DNA of 64,000 nucleotides, from positions 62,001-126,000 of the forward strand of contig NZ_JAVJAN010000002.1 in assembly GCF_031344075.1 (NCBI RefSeq), written 5' to 3'. A program made the position numbers and the translations under genes. The notes under the pieces were generated by a model, which saw nothing but the letters and a program-made list of their open reading frames with translations, had not been told where the DNA came from and ran no database searches. Source of the stretch: Clostridium aquiflavi. GTDB lineage: Bacteria; Bacillota; Clostridia; Clostridiales; Clostridiaceae. Shown one piece after another: positions 8,581-17,020 of this stretch (the first letter of the stretch is position 1; each line of letters opens with the position of its first letter).

Positions 8581-9411
8581 ATGTCAGAAATAGTAAACAG
8601 TGCTCCTATAGGAGTAGAAAATTTAGTCTATGCAGTTTTAACAGATGAAATTGCTTCAATTTATGGTACACCGGCTTTAATTTCACCAGCAATAAATGTA
8701 AAAATAAGTCCAAAGAGCAATTCGGATACGCTGTATGCTGATAATAAAGCTGTAGAAACAGCTACATCATTAGGTGAAATAGATGTTGAAATTGAAACAC
8801 AGGATTTACCACTTGAAGTACAGGCGGCACTTCTTGGACATACGATTGATTCAACAACTAAAGTTATGTGTTCTGATGTTCAGGATTCAGCACCATATGT
8901 TGCTGTAGGCTTTAAAATTAAAAAAGCTAATGCCAAGTATAGATATGTATGGCTTCTTAAAGGCAAATTTAGTGAACCGGAAGAAGAACATTCATCACAG
9001 GAAGACAAAACAAAATTTCAGACACCTAAAATTAAAGGTACATTTGTTACAAGAACAGATGGTAAGTGGAAATATACAGCTGACGAAGATAGTGGATTTA
9101 CAGGTGGGGCTGCATGGTTTGCTAGTGTGTATAAATCAATGATTATACCAGCAGCACCAACTAACCCAGTACAGGATGATACAGCTAATACTTTTGGATG
9201 GACTAATGTTAGCGGATATGATAATGCATCAGATTATGAGTACAGTACAGATGGAGGAGCAACATGGTCAGCAGTGACAGAAAATCCACAAAATGTTGGA
9301 AATAGTGCTTATGATTTAGGAAAAATACAGGTAAGGATAAAGGCAGATGCGGAAGCTGGCAGATCAGCGGGATTAGTATTAAGTTCAACTTCAGCATATA
9401 CTGCAGGTTAA
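8581..9411 (+). CDS. Major tail protein with Ig/FN3-like C-terminal domain
   Basis: 276 residues. Residues 1-185 resemble phi13-type major tail proteins (GVENLVYAVLTDE, then the LGEIDVEIETQDLP segment and WLLKGKFSEPEEEHSSQ), which polymerise into the tail tube. Residues about 188-276 look like an appended beta-sandwich: AAPTNPVQDDTANTFGW, YEYSTDGGATWS and VRIKADAEAGRSAG, as in FN3/Ig-like decorations of phage tails. Such additions usually project outwards and may touch the cell surface. GGAGGACAAT lies upstream of the ATG. Confidence 0.88.
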   Translation: MSEIVNSAPIGVENLVYAVLTDEIASIYGTPALISPAINVKISPKSNSDTLYADNKAVETATSLGEIDVEIETQDLPLEVQAALLGHTIDSTTKVMCSDVQDSAPYVAVGFKIKKANAKYRYVWLLKGKFSEPEEEHSSQEDKTKFQTPKIKGTFVTRTDGKWKYTADEDSGFTGGAAWFASVYKSMIIPAAPTNPVQDDTANTFGWTNVSGYDNASDYEYSTDGGATWSAVTENPQNVGNSAYDLGKIQVRIKADAEAGRSAGLVLSSTSAYTAG

Positions 9412-9452
9412 TTTATCTGATAAGTAAGATTCATTGATAGGGGGTAAAGTCT

Positions 9453-9737
9453 ATGGAGATAGCATTGAACAATAAAACTTATGTAATGCCTAAAGTTAAA
9501 ACAAGAATGCTTAGAAAGGCTATTGAAATTAACGAAAATATAGATTTTAGCAATATGAAGACAAAAGATTTAGATGGACTTGTGGATTTTATAGTGGAGC
9601 TATATGGTAATAAATTTACCAGAGATGATTTTTATGACGGACTGGATGCAGATAAACTGATAGAAACTCTTAACAGCAGCATAAACGGAATAGTGGGAAA
9701 CCTGGGAAATAAATTGAATGAATTCCCAAACAAGTAG
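9453..9737 (+). CDS. Tail assembly chaperone gpG-like
   Basis: 94 residues, the short product of the two-part tail chaperone locus. It begins with a small beta segment (MEIALNNKTYVMPKVKTRMLRKA) followed by helices, and ends NEFPNK just after the slippery site. It sits exactly between major tail protein and tape measure genes, the invariant position for gpG. GGGGGTAAAG precedes the ATG. Confidence 0.88.
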   Translation: MEIALNNKTYVMPKVKTRMLRKAIEINENIDFSNMKTKDLDGLVDFIVELYGNKFTRDDFYDGLDADKLIETLNSSINGIVGNLGNKLNEFPNK

Positions 9738-9925
9738 GCGGAGAAGCAGATGAAAAGCTTTCTCCGCTTGATTTTATAAAGGAGATCTATTCTAAGCTTT
9801 TAGAGCAAGGATGGACACTAAATGATGTTGATGAAATGGATATATTTTTTTACTTTGATATCTTAATTTACAGGGCAAATAAGAAATATAAGCAGAACTT
9901 AGATGCAGTTTTAAATATATTGTAA
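9453..9925 (+). CDS. Tail assembly chaperone gpGT-like, made by -1 frameshift at CCCAAAC
   Basis: In the gpG frame bases 9725-9731 read C CCA AAC, a perfect X XXY YYZ slippery heptamer five codons before the stop. Moving back one base gives PKQVGGEADEKLSPL and continues through DEMDIFFYFDILIYRANKK to TAA at 9923-9925. The extension has no start codon or ribosome site of its own. The T part is thought to recruit the tape measure protein, with the gpG:gpGT ratio set by frameshift frequency. The exact site and frame are read directly from the sequence; expression is inferred from the family. Confidence 0.85.
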
Positions 9926-9938
9926 AGAAGGTGAGAGC

Positions 9939-12389
9939 GTGGCTGAAGAACTGGGAAGTCTGGCTGTGAAGATAGGACTGGATTCAAGCGGGTTTCAAAA
10001 TGGCATAAGCAGTATAAACAGAAATCTAAGAGTGCTTGACAGTGAATTTAAGGCAAACACTGCGGCACTTGGAGAAAATGGAAAAGGTCTTGAGGGACTT
10101 AAGCTGAAATCAGAAAATCTATCCAAGCAATTGGAGCTTCAAAAGCAAAAAGTAAGCACTCTTGAAAATGTCTATACCAAAAGTGCTGAAACTAAAGGTA
10201 AAGACAGCAAAGCCACCCAAGACCTTGAGATAAAATTAAATAAGGCAAGACAAACCCTGTCACAGATGGAAAATGAACTTTCAAAGACCAATAAACAAAT
10301 AGAGACCCAGAGCAGCAGGTGGACTTCTTTAAGTAAAAGTTTTGAAAATATAGGGAGTAAAATGAAATCCATAGGTGACGGACTGGCAGGTGCAGGATCT
10401 AAACTTTCCCTTGCAGTAACTACGCCGCTTGTTGCAGCAGGAGCCGCAAGTATAAGGCTTGCTTCAGATACAAGTGAAAGTATGAATAAAGTTGAAGTTG
10501 CATTTGGAAGCACCAGTCAAAGTGTAAAAAATTGGTCAGATACTACTTTAAAAGGCTACGGCATAGCAAAGGGGACAGCACTTGATATGTCAGCTCTCTA
10601 CGGAGATATGGCAACAAGTATGGGATTAAGTCAGCAAGAAGCTGCAAAGATGTCTATGTCCCTTGTAGGACTTGCCGGAGATCTCTCAAGTTTTAAAAAC
10701 ATAGATATAAAGCAGGCGGAGGAAGCTTTAAACGGCATATTCACAGGAGAGACTGAGAGTCTGAAAATGCTCGGGGTAGTTATGACAGACACGAATCTCC
10801 AGCAGTATGCCTATTCTAAGGGAATACAGAAGAGAACCCAGGATATGACCGAAGCGGAAAAGGTACAGCTCAGGTATAACTATGTCTTGGACAAAACAAA
10901 AAACGCTCACGGCGATTTTGAACGCACAGGTGCAGGCACTGCCAACCAGATGAGAGTATTTCAGGAGAGTTTAAAAGAACTGGGTGCTGCAATGGGACAG
11001 AATATACTCCCTATAATAACTCCTATAATTGCCAGGTTAAATGAATGGATACAGGCATTTGGAAAACTGGATCAGGGTTCTCAGAGAATAATAATAATCA
11101 CAGGGGCATTAATTGCTGCATCTGGTCCGATTCTTGTTGCAGTTGGAAGTGTGGTAAGAGCTGTGGGAGATATATCCACAGCAATAGGAAAGGTTTCAAC
11201 TGCAGCAGGAAAATTAGGTGGTATGTCTAAGATCTTAGGAATGGTGTTTAATCCCTGGGTTATTGGCATAGGCCTTGCCATATTTGCAGGATACGAAATT
11301 TACAAGCACTGGGATGTTATTTCGCAGGGAGCTGCTCAGCTTTGGAATAATCTTACCGCTGTTTTTGAAAATATCAAAATGTCTGTATCCGGTGCCTGGG
11401 AAAATGTAAAAACTGCTACATTTACTGCCTGGGAAACTTTAAAAAGTACAGTAAGCAGCGGCCTTAACAGTATAAAAAGCTTTTTAGAACCCGCCTTAAA
11501 TTTTTACAGGACAATATTTCAGAATACCTGGGATATTATAAAAGATATTGTTTTAGGTGCTGTACTTATAATCTTTGATATAGTTACAGGAAATTTTACA
11601 AAGCTACAATCAGATATAGAGAATATATGGAATAATATAAAAACAGCTCTGACAAATATATGGGAAACTATAAAAAATACAGCTGTAAATGCCTGGACTA
11701 AATTAAAGGAAACTGTAATAAATCTTTGTAGTAACATAAAAGAAACAGTACTTAACATATGGAATTCTATTTTAACTTGGTTTTCAGAACTTCCGGGCAA
11801 GCTTTATAATTATGGATCAAGTATGTTCACAAGAATGAAGGATGGAGTAAATAGTACTATAGGAAGTGTAAGAAGTTCCATAGAAAGTGGTATTAATAAT
11901 GCATTAAATTATCTGGCAAGTTTGCCGGGCAGGGCATGGAGCTATGGAGCAGACTTTGTAAATGGAATTGTTAACGGCATAAGATCTGCCATAGGCAGAG
12001 TAGAAGATGCGGTAAGTGCTCTGGCTGCTAAAATAAGAAGCTATCTTCACTTTTCAGTTCCGGACGAAGGTCCTCTTACTGACTATGAAAAATGGATGCC
12101 AGATTTTATGAAAGGACTGGCGGAAGGAATAAACGAAAGCAGATATCTTGTCTCTGATGCTGTAAGCAGATTGTCACTTGACATGAAGGTAAGTCCCGGG
12201 GTGTCAGAAATACTAGTATCCCGTAATTACAGCAATAGCTCGGAAGAAAACAGGAATATGGGTAGCAGAAACGGACTTACCCTGTATATAGAGAACTTTA
12301 ATAATTACACTGAAAAAGATATAGAGCAGCTTGCATATGAATTAGAATTTTACAGGCAGAAAATTTCTATGGGGAAGGGAGGAATTTAG
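9939..12389 (+). CDS. Tail tape measure protein
   Basis: 816 residues, the longest phage gene here. It opens with a coiled-coil region (about 30-140, KLELQKQKVSTLE), followed by hydrophobic stretches such as LAVTTPLVAAGAASIRLA, RIIIITGALIAASGPILVAVG and WVIGIGLAIFAGYEIY. Then come repeated W-containing helices (AWENVK, TWDIIKD, IWNNIKTALTNIWETIK) and a C-terminal LHFSVPDEGPLTDYEKWMPDF. It sets tail length and helps DNA cross the membrane. The start is GTG 9939 after AGAAGGTGAG. No lysozyme or peptidase motif is evident. Confidence 0.93.
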   Translation: MAEELGSLAVKIGLDSSGFQNGISSINRNLRVLDSEFKANTAALGENGKGLEGLKLKSENLSKQLELQKQKVSTLENVYTKSAETKGKDSKATQDLEIKLNKARQTLSQMENELSKTNKQIETQSSRWTSLSKSFENIGSKMKSIGDGLAGAGSKLSLAVTTPLVAAGAASIRLASDTSESMNKVEVAFGSTSQSVKNWSDTTLKGYGIAKGTALDMSALYGDMATSMGLSQQEAAKMSMSLVGLAGDLSSFKNIDIKQAEEALNGIFTGETESLKMLGVVMTDTNLQQYAYSKGIQKRTQDMTEAEKVQLRYNYVLDKTKNAHGDFERTGAGTANQMRVFQESLKELGAAMGQNILPIITPIIARLNEWIQAFGKLDQGSQRIIIITGALIAASGPILVAVGSVVRAVGDISTAIGKVSTAAGKLGGMSKILGMVFNPWVIGIGLAIFAGYEIYKHWDVISQGAAQLWNNLTAVFENIKMSVSGAWENVKTATFTAWETLKSTVSSGLNSIKSFLEPALNFYRTIFQNTWDIIKDIVLGAVLIIFDIVTGNFTKLQSDIENIWNNIKTALTNIWETIKNTAVNAWTKLKETVINLCSNIKETVLNIWNSILTWFSELPGKLYNYGSSMFTRMKDGVNSTIGSVRSSIESGINNALNYLASLPGRAWSYGADFVNGIVNGIRSAIGRVEDAVSALAAKIRSYLHFSVPDEGPLTDYEKWMPDFMKGLAEGINESRYLVSDAVSRLSLDMKVSPGVSEILVSRNYSNSSEENRNMGSRNGLTLYIENFNNYTEKDIEQLAYELEFYRQKISMGKGGI

Positions 12390-12390
12390 T

Positions 12391-13098
12391 ATGCTTAGTT
12401 TTAACTTTGCTGGCAAGAATAGCTATGATGATTATGGGATCTTAATATCTCAAAGACCAAATATTCCTTCTCCTAAACGCAGAGTAAATATGATAAATAT
12501 TCCCGGAAGAAATTCTAATTTAAGGTTTGATGAAAAAACCTATGATGATATAACACTAACGGTTGAGTGTTCAGTAAAGGATACGCAGAATCTTGCAGAT
12601 AAAATTGATGATATAGCAGTTTGGCTTTTTGAAGCAGGTGAAAGTGATTTGGTATTTAGTTTTCAGCCAGATAAAAAATATATTGCTCAAGTGGTAAATT
12701 CTATTGATTTTAAACAGGTTTATAAATATTTTAGCGAGTTTCCTATAATATTTAACTGCAGACCATTTAAGTATGCAGTAGAGAATAATATAGTAAATAT
12801 AATTGAAACTGGAACCACTATAAATAATCCGGGAACTATTGAAAGTGAACCTGTAATAAGTATTTATGGCTTTGGTGATATAGTTTTAAAAATAAATGGA
12901 CAGCAGATAAGTCTTAAAGGCGTATCTGAAAAAATCATAGTGGATTCAGTTATACAGGACTGCTATGATAATGCTGGAAATAACTTGAACGGAAAGATGA
13001 GAGGGGAGTTTCCAAAACTGAAACCCTGGGAAAATATAATGGAATGGAGCGGGGATGTTGTTAAAGCTGAACTTCTGCCAAACTGGCGGTGGCTGTGA
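12391..13098 (+). CDS. Distal tail protein (Dit), phage tail component
   Basis: 235 residues starting MLSFNFAGKNSYDDYGI, with VNMINIPGRNSNLRF and a galectin-like C-terminal half (SEPVISIYGFGDIVLKING). It forms the hexameric hub joining tail tube to baseplate or fibre. GGGAGGAATTT precedes the ATG. Its stop overlaps the Tal start (TGATG). Confidence 0.87.
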   Translation: MLSFNFAGKNSYDDYGILISQRPNIPSPKRRVNMINIPGRNSNLRFDEKTYDDITLTVECSVKDTQNLADKIDDIAVWLFEAGESDLVFSFQPDKKYIAQVVNSIDFKQVYKYFSEFPIIFNCRPFKYAVENNIVNIIETGTTINNPGTIESEPVISIYGFGDIVLKINGQQISLKGVSEKIIVDSVIQDCYDNAGNNLNGKMRGEFPKLKPWENIMEWSGDVVKAELLPNWRWL

Positions 13099-14954
13099 TG
13101 ATATGCATCTACGATAAGAAAACTACTAAAGGAAACTTTGACAATAATGGTCTTGGAATTTTAAGTGAAGCCATAAGCTGTTATATTACTGAAGAACTAA
13201 ATGGAGATTATTCCTTAGAGCTAGAGTATCCTTCTAATTCTAAAAAATCAAAGTATATAGTGGAGTGGAATATTATCAAGGCAGAGGATCAGCTTTTTAG
13301 AATATATAAGATAGAGAAAAGCGATGATAGCAAAAATGTAATTAAAATATGGGCAAAGCATATCTTCTATGATCTCTCCTATTATTTTATAGAAAGTATG
13401 AAAGCTGAAAACTGCAGTGTAAAAACAGCTTTGGAAAAATCTTTAGTAGGAGATTTGATAACCATATATTCTGCAGACAGCGATATTATAACTTCAAACT
13501 CCATTAGTGTTATAGAGAAAAATCCGGTAGAAGCCATATTTTCAATAATTGATATATGGGGCTGCGGGGAACTTAAAAGAGACAACTTTGATATCAAGAT
13601 ATTAAAAGCCATGGGCAGAGATACAGGGGTTCTCATTGCCAGGGGTAAGAATATAACAGGACTGAAGTTCAATACAGATACGACAAGTGTTGTGACAAAA
13701 CTCTACCCCGTAGGTAAAAATGGTGTAAAACTTACTGAAAAATATATAAGCGTGCCCAACTGGAACAGTGACGATTATCCGCCTTTTCCCATAATAAAAA
13801 AGGTGGAATTCAAGGATGCAGAAGATGAGGTCACATTAAGATCATTGGTACAGGAGGTGGCAGAGGTAATAGGTTTAAGCAGGGTTAACATTGATGTTGA
13901 TTTTGTTGAACTCAGCAGGACAAAGGAGTATGAAAATTATAAACATCTCCAGACAGTAAGCATAGGAGATCTGGTTATAGTAAGGCACAAAGATTTTGGC
14001 ATTGATGTGAAAGTACCTGTAATTAAAATAAAGAAGGATGTCTTAACAGGTGTAAATGATGAAGTTGAACTTGGACAGCCAAAGGACAGCATATTTAACA
14101 AGCTTGATACGGCAAATATTAAAACAACCCTGGATGAACTGGGTAATAAGGTAGCTGAGTCTTTCAGCTCAATGCTTTATTATGCCAATCCTGTGCCGCT
14201 GACTGTAGGCACATCACCTGTTGAGCCGGTTTATCTCGGGATAACGGCAGTGGCGGATACAAACCTTTCAATGAATTTTAGCATGTACTGCACAGCAGAA
14301 AGTTCATGTACAATAACAATTCAGATTCAGCTGGACAATGTGGATATTGTATTTACACCTAAGCAGAAATTGCAGCAGGGTGATAATGTTGTAGGTATGC
14401 CTCTTGGAATACCTCAGGTTCAGCAGGGAGCGCATTATATAGCTGTGTTTTTAAAGGTGGATACAGGTACGATAAATATACCGATGTTCAATCTTCAGTG
14501 TATGATTGACGGAAGAAATCTACAAGGTGGATTAAGTGCCCAGCACCCGCATGCAGAATGTCTTGAGAGTCAGAAACTTGTGAATATAAACAGCTTGTAT
14601 TTAAGCAAGGTGAAAAGTAACTATATAGAAACGGAATTTCAGAATCCTCTTACTCAGATAATCGGAATTCATGAAACAGCAGATATATCAGCAATTATAA
14701 GCGGTAGAGAAATGAACACAAACTATGCTGTTTCAATTAAAAAATACGGGGATATCCTGTATTTTATTCCACAGTACAATTACAGATATTCAATAGATGA
14801 AAATGTATTAATACTGGACAGTGATGGACTCTGCTTCAGGACAATTTACGAGGGAACGGCAGCAAGTGAGTCTGTAGATTCAGGTAAAATGTACAGCTTT
14901 GAACTTCTGGACAGCGGTAATTTTGCAGGCATTGAAAAACTGGAGGTGGAATAA
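13098..14954 (+). CDS. Tail-associated endopeptidase/lysin (Tal), prophage tail protein
   Basis: 618 residues beginning MICIYDKKTTKGNFDNNG. Residues 1-350 match the gp27-like tail hub/prophage endopeptidase-tail pattern (ITEELNGDYSLELEYP, IWAKHIFYDLSYYFI, VGDLITIYS, VEAIFSIIDIWG). The remainder looks like beta-rich fibre or adhesion modules. The frame opens at 13089, but ATG 13098 overlaps the Dit stop by one base and follows GGCGGTGG. From about here the DNA becomes noticeably richer in G and C than the head genes, a sign of mosaic exchange. Confidence 0.82.
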   Translation: MICIYDKKTTKGNFDNNGLGILSEAISCYITEELNGDYSLELEYPSNSKKSKYIVEWNIIKAEDQLFRIYKIEKSDDSKNVIKIWAKHIFYDLSYYFIESMKAENCSVKTALEKSLVGDLITIYSADSDIITSNSISVIEKNPVEAIFSIIDIWGCGELKRDNFDIKILKAMGRDTGVLIARGKNITGLKFNTDTTSVVTKLYPVGKNGVKLTEKYISVPNWNSDDYPPFPIIKKVEFKDAEDEVTLRSLVQEVAEVIGLSRVNIDVDFVELSRTKEYENYKHLQTVSIGDLVIVRHKDFGIDVKVPVIKIKKDVLTGVNDEVELGQPKDSIFNKLDTANIKTTLDELGNKVAESFSSMLYYANPVPLTVGTSPVEPVYLGITAVADTNLSMNFSMYCTAESSCTITIQIQLDNVDIVFTPKQKLQQGDNVVGMPLGIPQVQQGAHYIAVFLKVDTGTINIPMFNLQCMIDGRNLQGGLSAQHPHAECLESQKLVNINSLYLSKVKSNYIETEFQNPLTQIIGIHETADISAIISGREMNTNYAVSIKKYGDILYFIPQYNYRYSIDENVLILDSDGLCFRTIYEGTAASESVDSGKMYSFELLDSGNFAGIEKLEVE

Positions 14955-16082
14955 TTGGGCATATACACTGTAGCTGTGATTTCTCCAAAGGGAAACAGCG
15001 GCATGACTTTGTTGAGTTCTCATAATGATGACAGCACAGTTAGTTTCCCGGACATTGGTTTCGATTTTTTCTATAATGGAACAAACTGCAAAACTGCAAT
15101 CAGCGTAAGCGGAAATTCCTGGGTTGGTTTCACCGGTGCAGCTGAACAGCTTAAAATAAACAGGAGAGATGCCGGGGCGGATAATATTTACTATGCCAAA
15201 GAAATAGTGAACGGCAGACCAACATTCAGAATCAGATGGGAAGGACATCAGAGCTACAGCAGCTGGGGCACTCTTGATTTGGTATGGGAACTTATACTGT
15301 TTAATGACAGCGCCATGGTGCTTGTCATTGACAAAATACCTAATACAGGTACTAACTCCTTTGCAAATCCTGTGCTTGGGACTACTGCTTTAACTCTTGA
15401 AAACAGTAAATCCTATGCTTTTATCCCCGGGCAGGAACAGGGAAAAGCATATACTGTCAAAGAAGGTTCCTATATTCAGACCGACATAAAATATCTTATA
15501 GTTGACGGAAGTGATATCAAACACTGGGATACTGTAAGCGAAAGCTATGTCAAAGTTTCAGAACTTCCCATGACAGCAGAAAAATTTCAGACCTATGGTG
15601 ATGATATTTTCCGCAAAGAAAGAACAGGACTTGTATCCTCATCTCCGGTCTTAAAAATATGGTCGCCTTCAGAAGAACTGCCTGTACCAAAAATAACCCA
15701 GATAATTGTTCCTAAACCTGTAATAGTAAGAATGCTGGAGGATGTTTTATTTAGTGAAGCCTATATACAGGATATCACAAATGTTGTATTGACCATGGAC
15801 AGCACAGGTAATGGAATTATAATTTTTATAGTGAGTACAGACAGCGGAGTTTCATGGAAAGCATGGGACGGAAGTTCGTGGATAATGGTGGATATAACAA
15901 ATATGCAGGATGTAAAAAGTAAAGGAATGTCTGCTGCAGATCTTCAGGGAATTACTGAAGCACAGTGGACCTCCTTGGGGCTTTCAGATAAAAAGATAAG
16001 ATTTGCCTGGTATATGGAGATTAGCTCAAGTACAGATGTTTTAAAGTTGAAGGAGATAAGGGTTAATTATAATACTGTGTAG
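14955..16082 (+). CDS. Baseplate/tail fibre protein
   Basis: 375 residues with no enzyme motif. It is rich in G, S, T and aromatic residues with many predicted strands (FPDIGFDFFYNGTNC, FRIRWEGHQSYSSWGTLDLVWE, FIVSTDSGVSWKAWDGSSW). The last third resembles a fibre module with an alpha-helical SAADLQGITEAQW insert. The start is TTG 14955 directly after GGAGGTGGAATAA. Its position after Tal suggests a host-recognition component. Confidence 0.7.
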   Translation: MGIYTVAVISPKGNSGMTLLSSHNDDSTVSFPDIGFDFFYNGTNCKTAISVSGNSWVGFTGAAEQLKINRRDAGADNIYYAKEIVNGRPTFRIRWEGHQSYSSWGTLDLVWELILFNDSAMVLVIDKIPNTGTNSFANPVLGTTALTLENSKSYAFIPGQEQGKAYTVKEGSYIQTDIKYLIVDGSDIKHWDTVSESYVKVSELPMTAEKFQTYGDDIFRKERTGLVSSSPVLKIWSPSEELPVPKITQIIVPKPVIVRMLEDVLFSEAYIQDITNVVLTMDSTGNGIIIFIVSTDSGVSWKAWDGSSWIMVDITNMQDVKSKGMSAADLQGITEAQWTSLGLSDKKIRFAWYMEISSSTDVLKLKEIRVNYNTV

Positions 16083-16196
16083 AAGAGGAAGTAGTCTAAA
16101 AATTTTTGGAGTGATTTAAATTTCCTCAAACTTCATGATATACTAGAATTAGTTACTGTAAAATAGTAATTTATCGAGATGTTAGGAGATAATATT

Positions 16197-16343
16197 ATGG
16201 CTAATTCAATACAAGCAATAAGAAATGTATATGATATTGCAAAGGGAGCTATGGATAATGAGAAACCTATGAGTGATGAAGAGATAAAAGCTCTTTTAGA
16301 AAGAACGGTTTCAGATAAATCGCTAATTTTTATAATTGAATAA
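16197..16343 (+). CDS. Small protein of 48 residues, unknown
   Basis: ATG 16197 follows TTAGGAGAT with good spacing. The product reads MANSIQAIRNVYDIAKGAM, then MSDEEIKALLERTVSDK, and ends in a short hydrophobic stretch LIFIIE. The reading frame and ribosome site make it credible. A -10-like TATACT is near 16137. I recognise no family. Confidence 0.5.
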   Translation: MANSIQAIRNVYDIAKGAMDNEKPMSDEEIKALLERTVSDKSLIFIIE

Positions 16344-16477
16344 AACTAGCATTGGGTAATAATGTCTATTTAAACTTGTATAGATACTATATTCTTATTA
16401 TGTGCAATATGAGAGTCATCAGTATGATATCACTAATTAATTTTTATAAGTTTCTTTTTGCATTTAATAAGTATAAC

Positions 16478-16506
16478 TTGAAAGCATATCGATTAAGAGT
16501 TAACAT
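16478..16506 (+). promoter_or_regulatory. Possible promoter of the 95-residue ORF
   Basis: TTGAAA, 17 bases, then TAACAT. The -35 is good and the -10 modest; the following start codon is 31 bases away. The rest of 16344-16536 shows nothing else I can name. Confidence 0.35.
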
Positions 16507-16536
16507 ACCACAAACATAAGATTTGGAGGTATGGAT

Positions 16537-16824
16537 ATGCTGGAAGAATTTCAAGAGTTTATTGATTTTTTTATTGATAAAAGACTTAATGATATTTCAC
16601 TTGGTTTAGGAAAGAAAGATGACCATTACAAAAAATTAGAAATTACATTATCGGAAGTACAAGATAAGTTAATAAGTAAGACTGATGAAGAATTACAGGC
16701 ATTATTTGTAGAATACGGGGATATTATAAATGCCCAGATGGCTATTATATACAGGGAGATTTATATATGTGCTTATAAGGATGCCTTAAAGACGATTGGA
16801 ATCTTTGAGACTATGAAAAAATAA
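16537..16824 (+). CDS. Small helical protein, unknown
   Basis: 95 residues, MLEEFQEFIDFFIDKRLND..., all predicted helix with an acidic middle (TLSEVQDKLISKTDEELQAL) and a C-terminal hydrophobic helix (YREIYICAYKDALKTIGIFE). The frame is open from ATG 16531, but GGAGGT abuts that codon; ATG 16537 has six-base spacing and is preferred. Similar sized helical proteins occur in phage and plasmid accessory regions of Firmicutes. I do not assign a function. Confidence 0.6.
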   Translation: MLEEFQEFIDFFIDKRLNDISLGLGKKDDHYKKLEITLSEVQDKLISKTDEELQALFVEYGDIINAQMAIIYREIYICAYKDALKTIGIFETMKK

Positions 16825-16956
16825 GCAGAGTAGAGTGTTGTTCAGATTTTAGGGAGACTAATATGGATACAATAAAATCAATAAAAAAACACATAAGAAA
16901 ATGATTAATAAAAATTGTTATTAAAGATTAATACAAACATTTCTTATTAAATGACT

Positions 16957-16990
16957 AAAGGCCCATATCAAAATGGTATAGGCTTTTTTT
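16957..16990 (+). terminator. Intrinsic terminator
   Basis: GCCCATATC pairs with GGTATAGGC (one mismatch, one G-U) around a short A-rich loop and is followed by seven T. It separates the two small ORFs from the next fibre gene. Confidence 0.75.
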
Positions 16991-17020
16991 ATATTCAAAA
17001 TTTTAGAGAGGAGGAATCCT

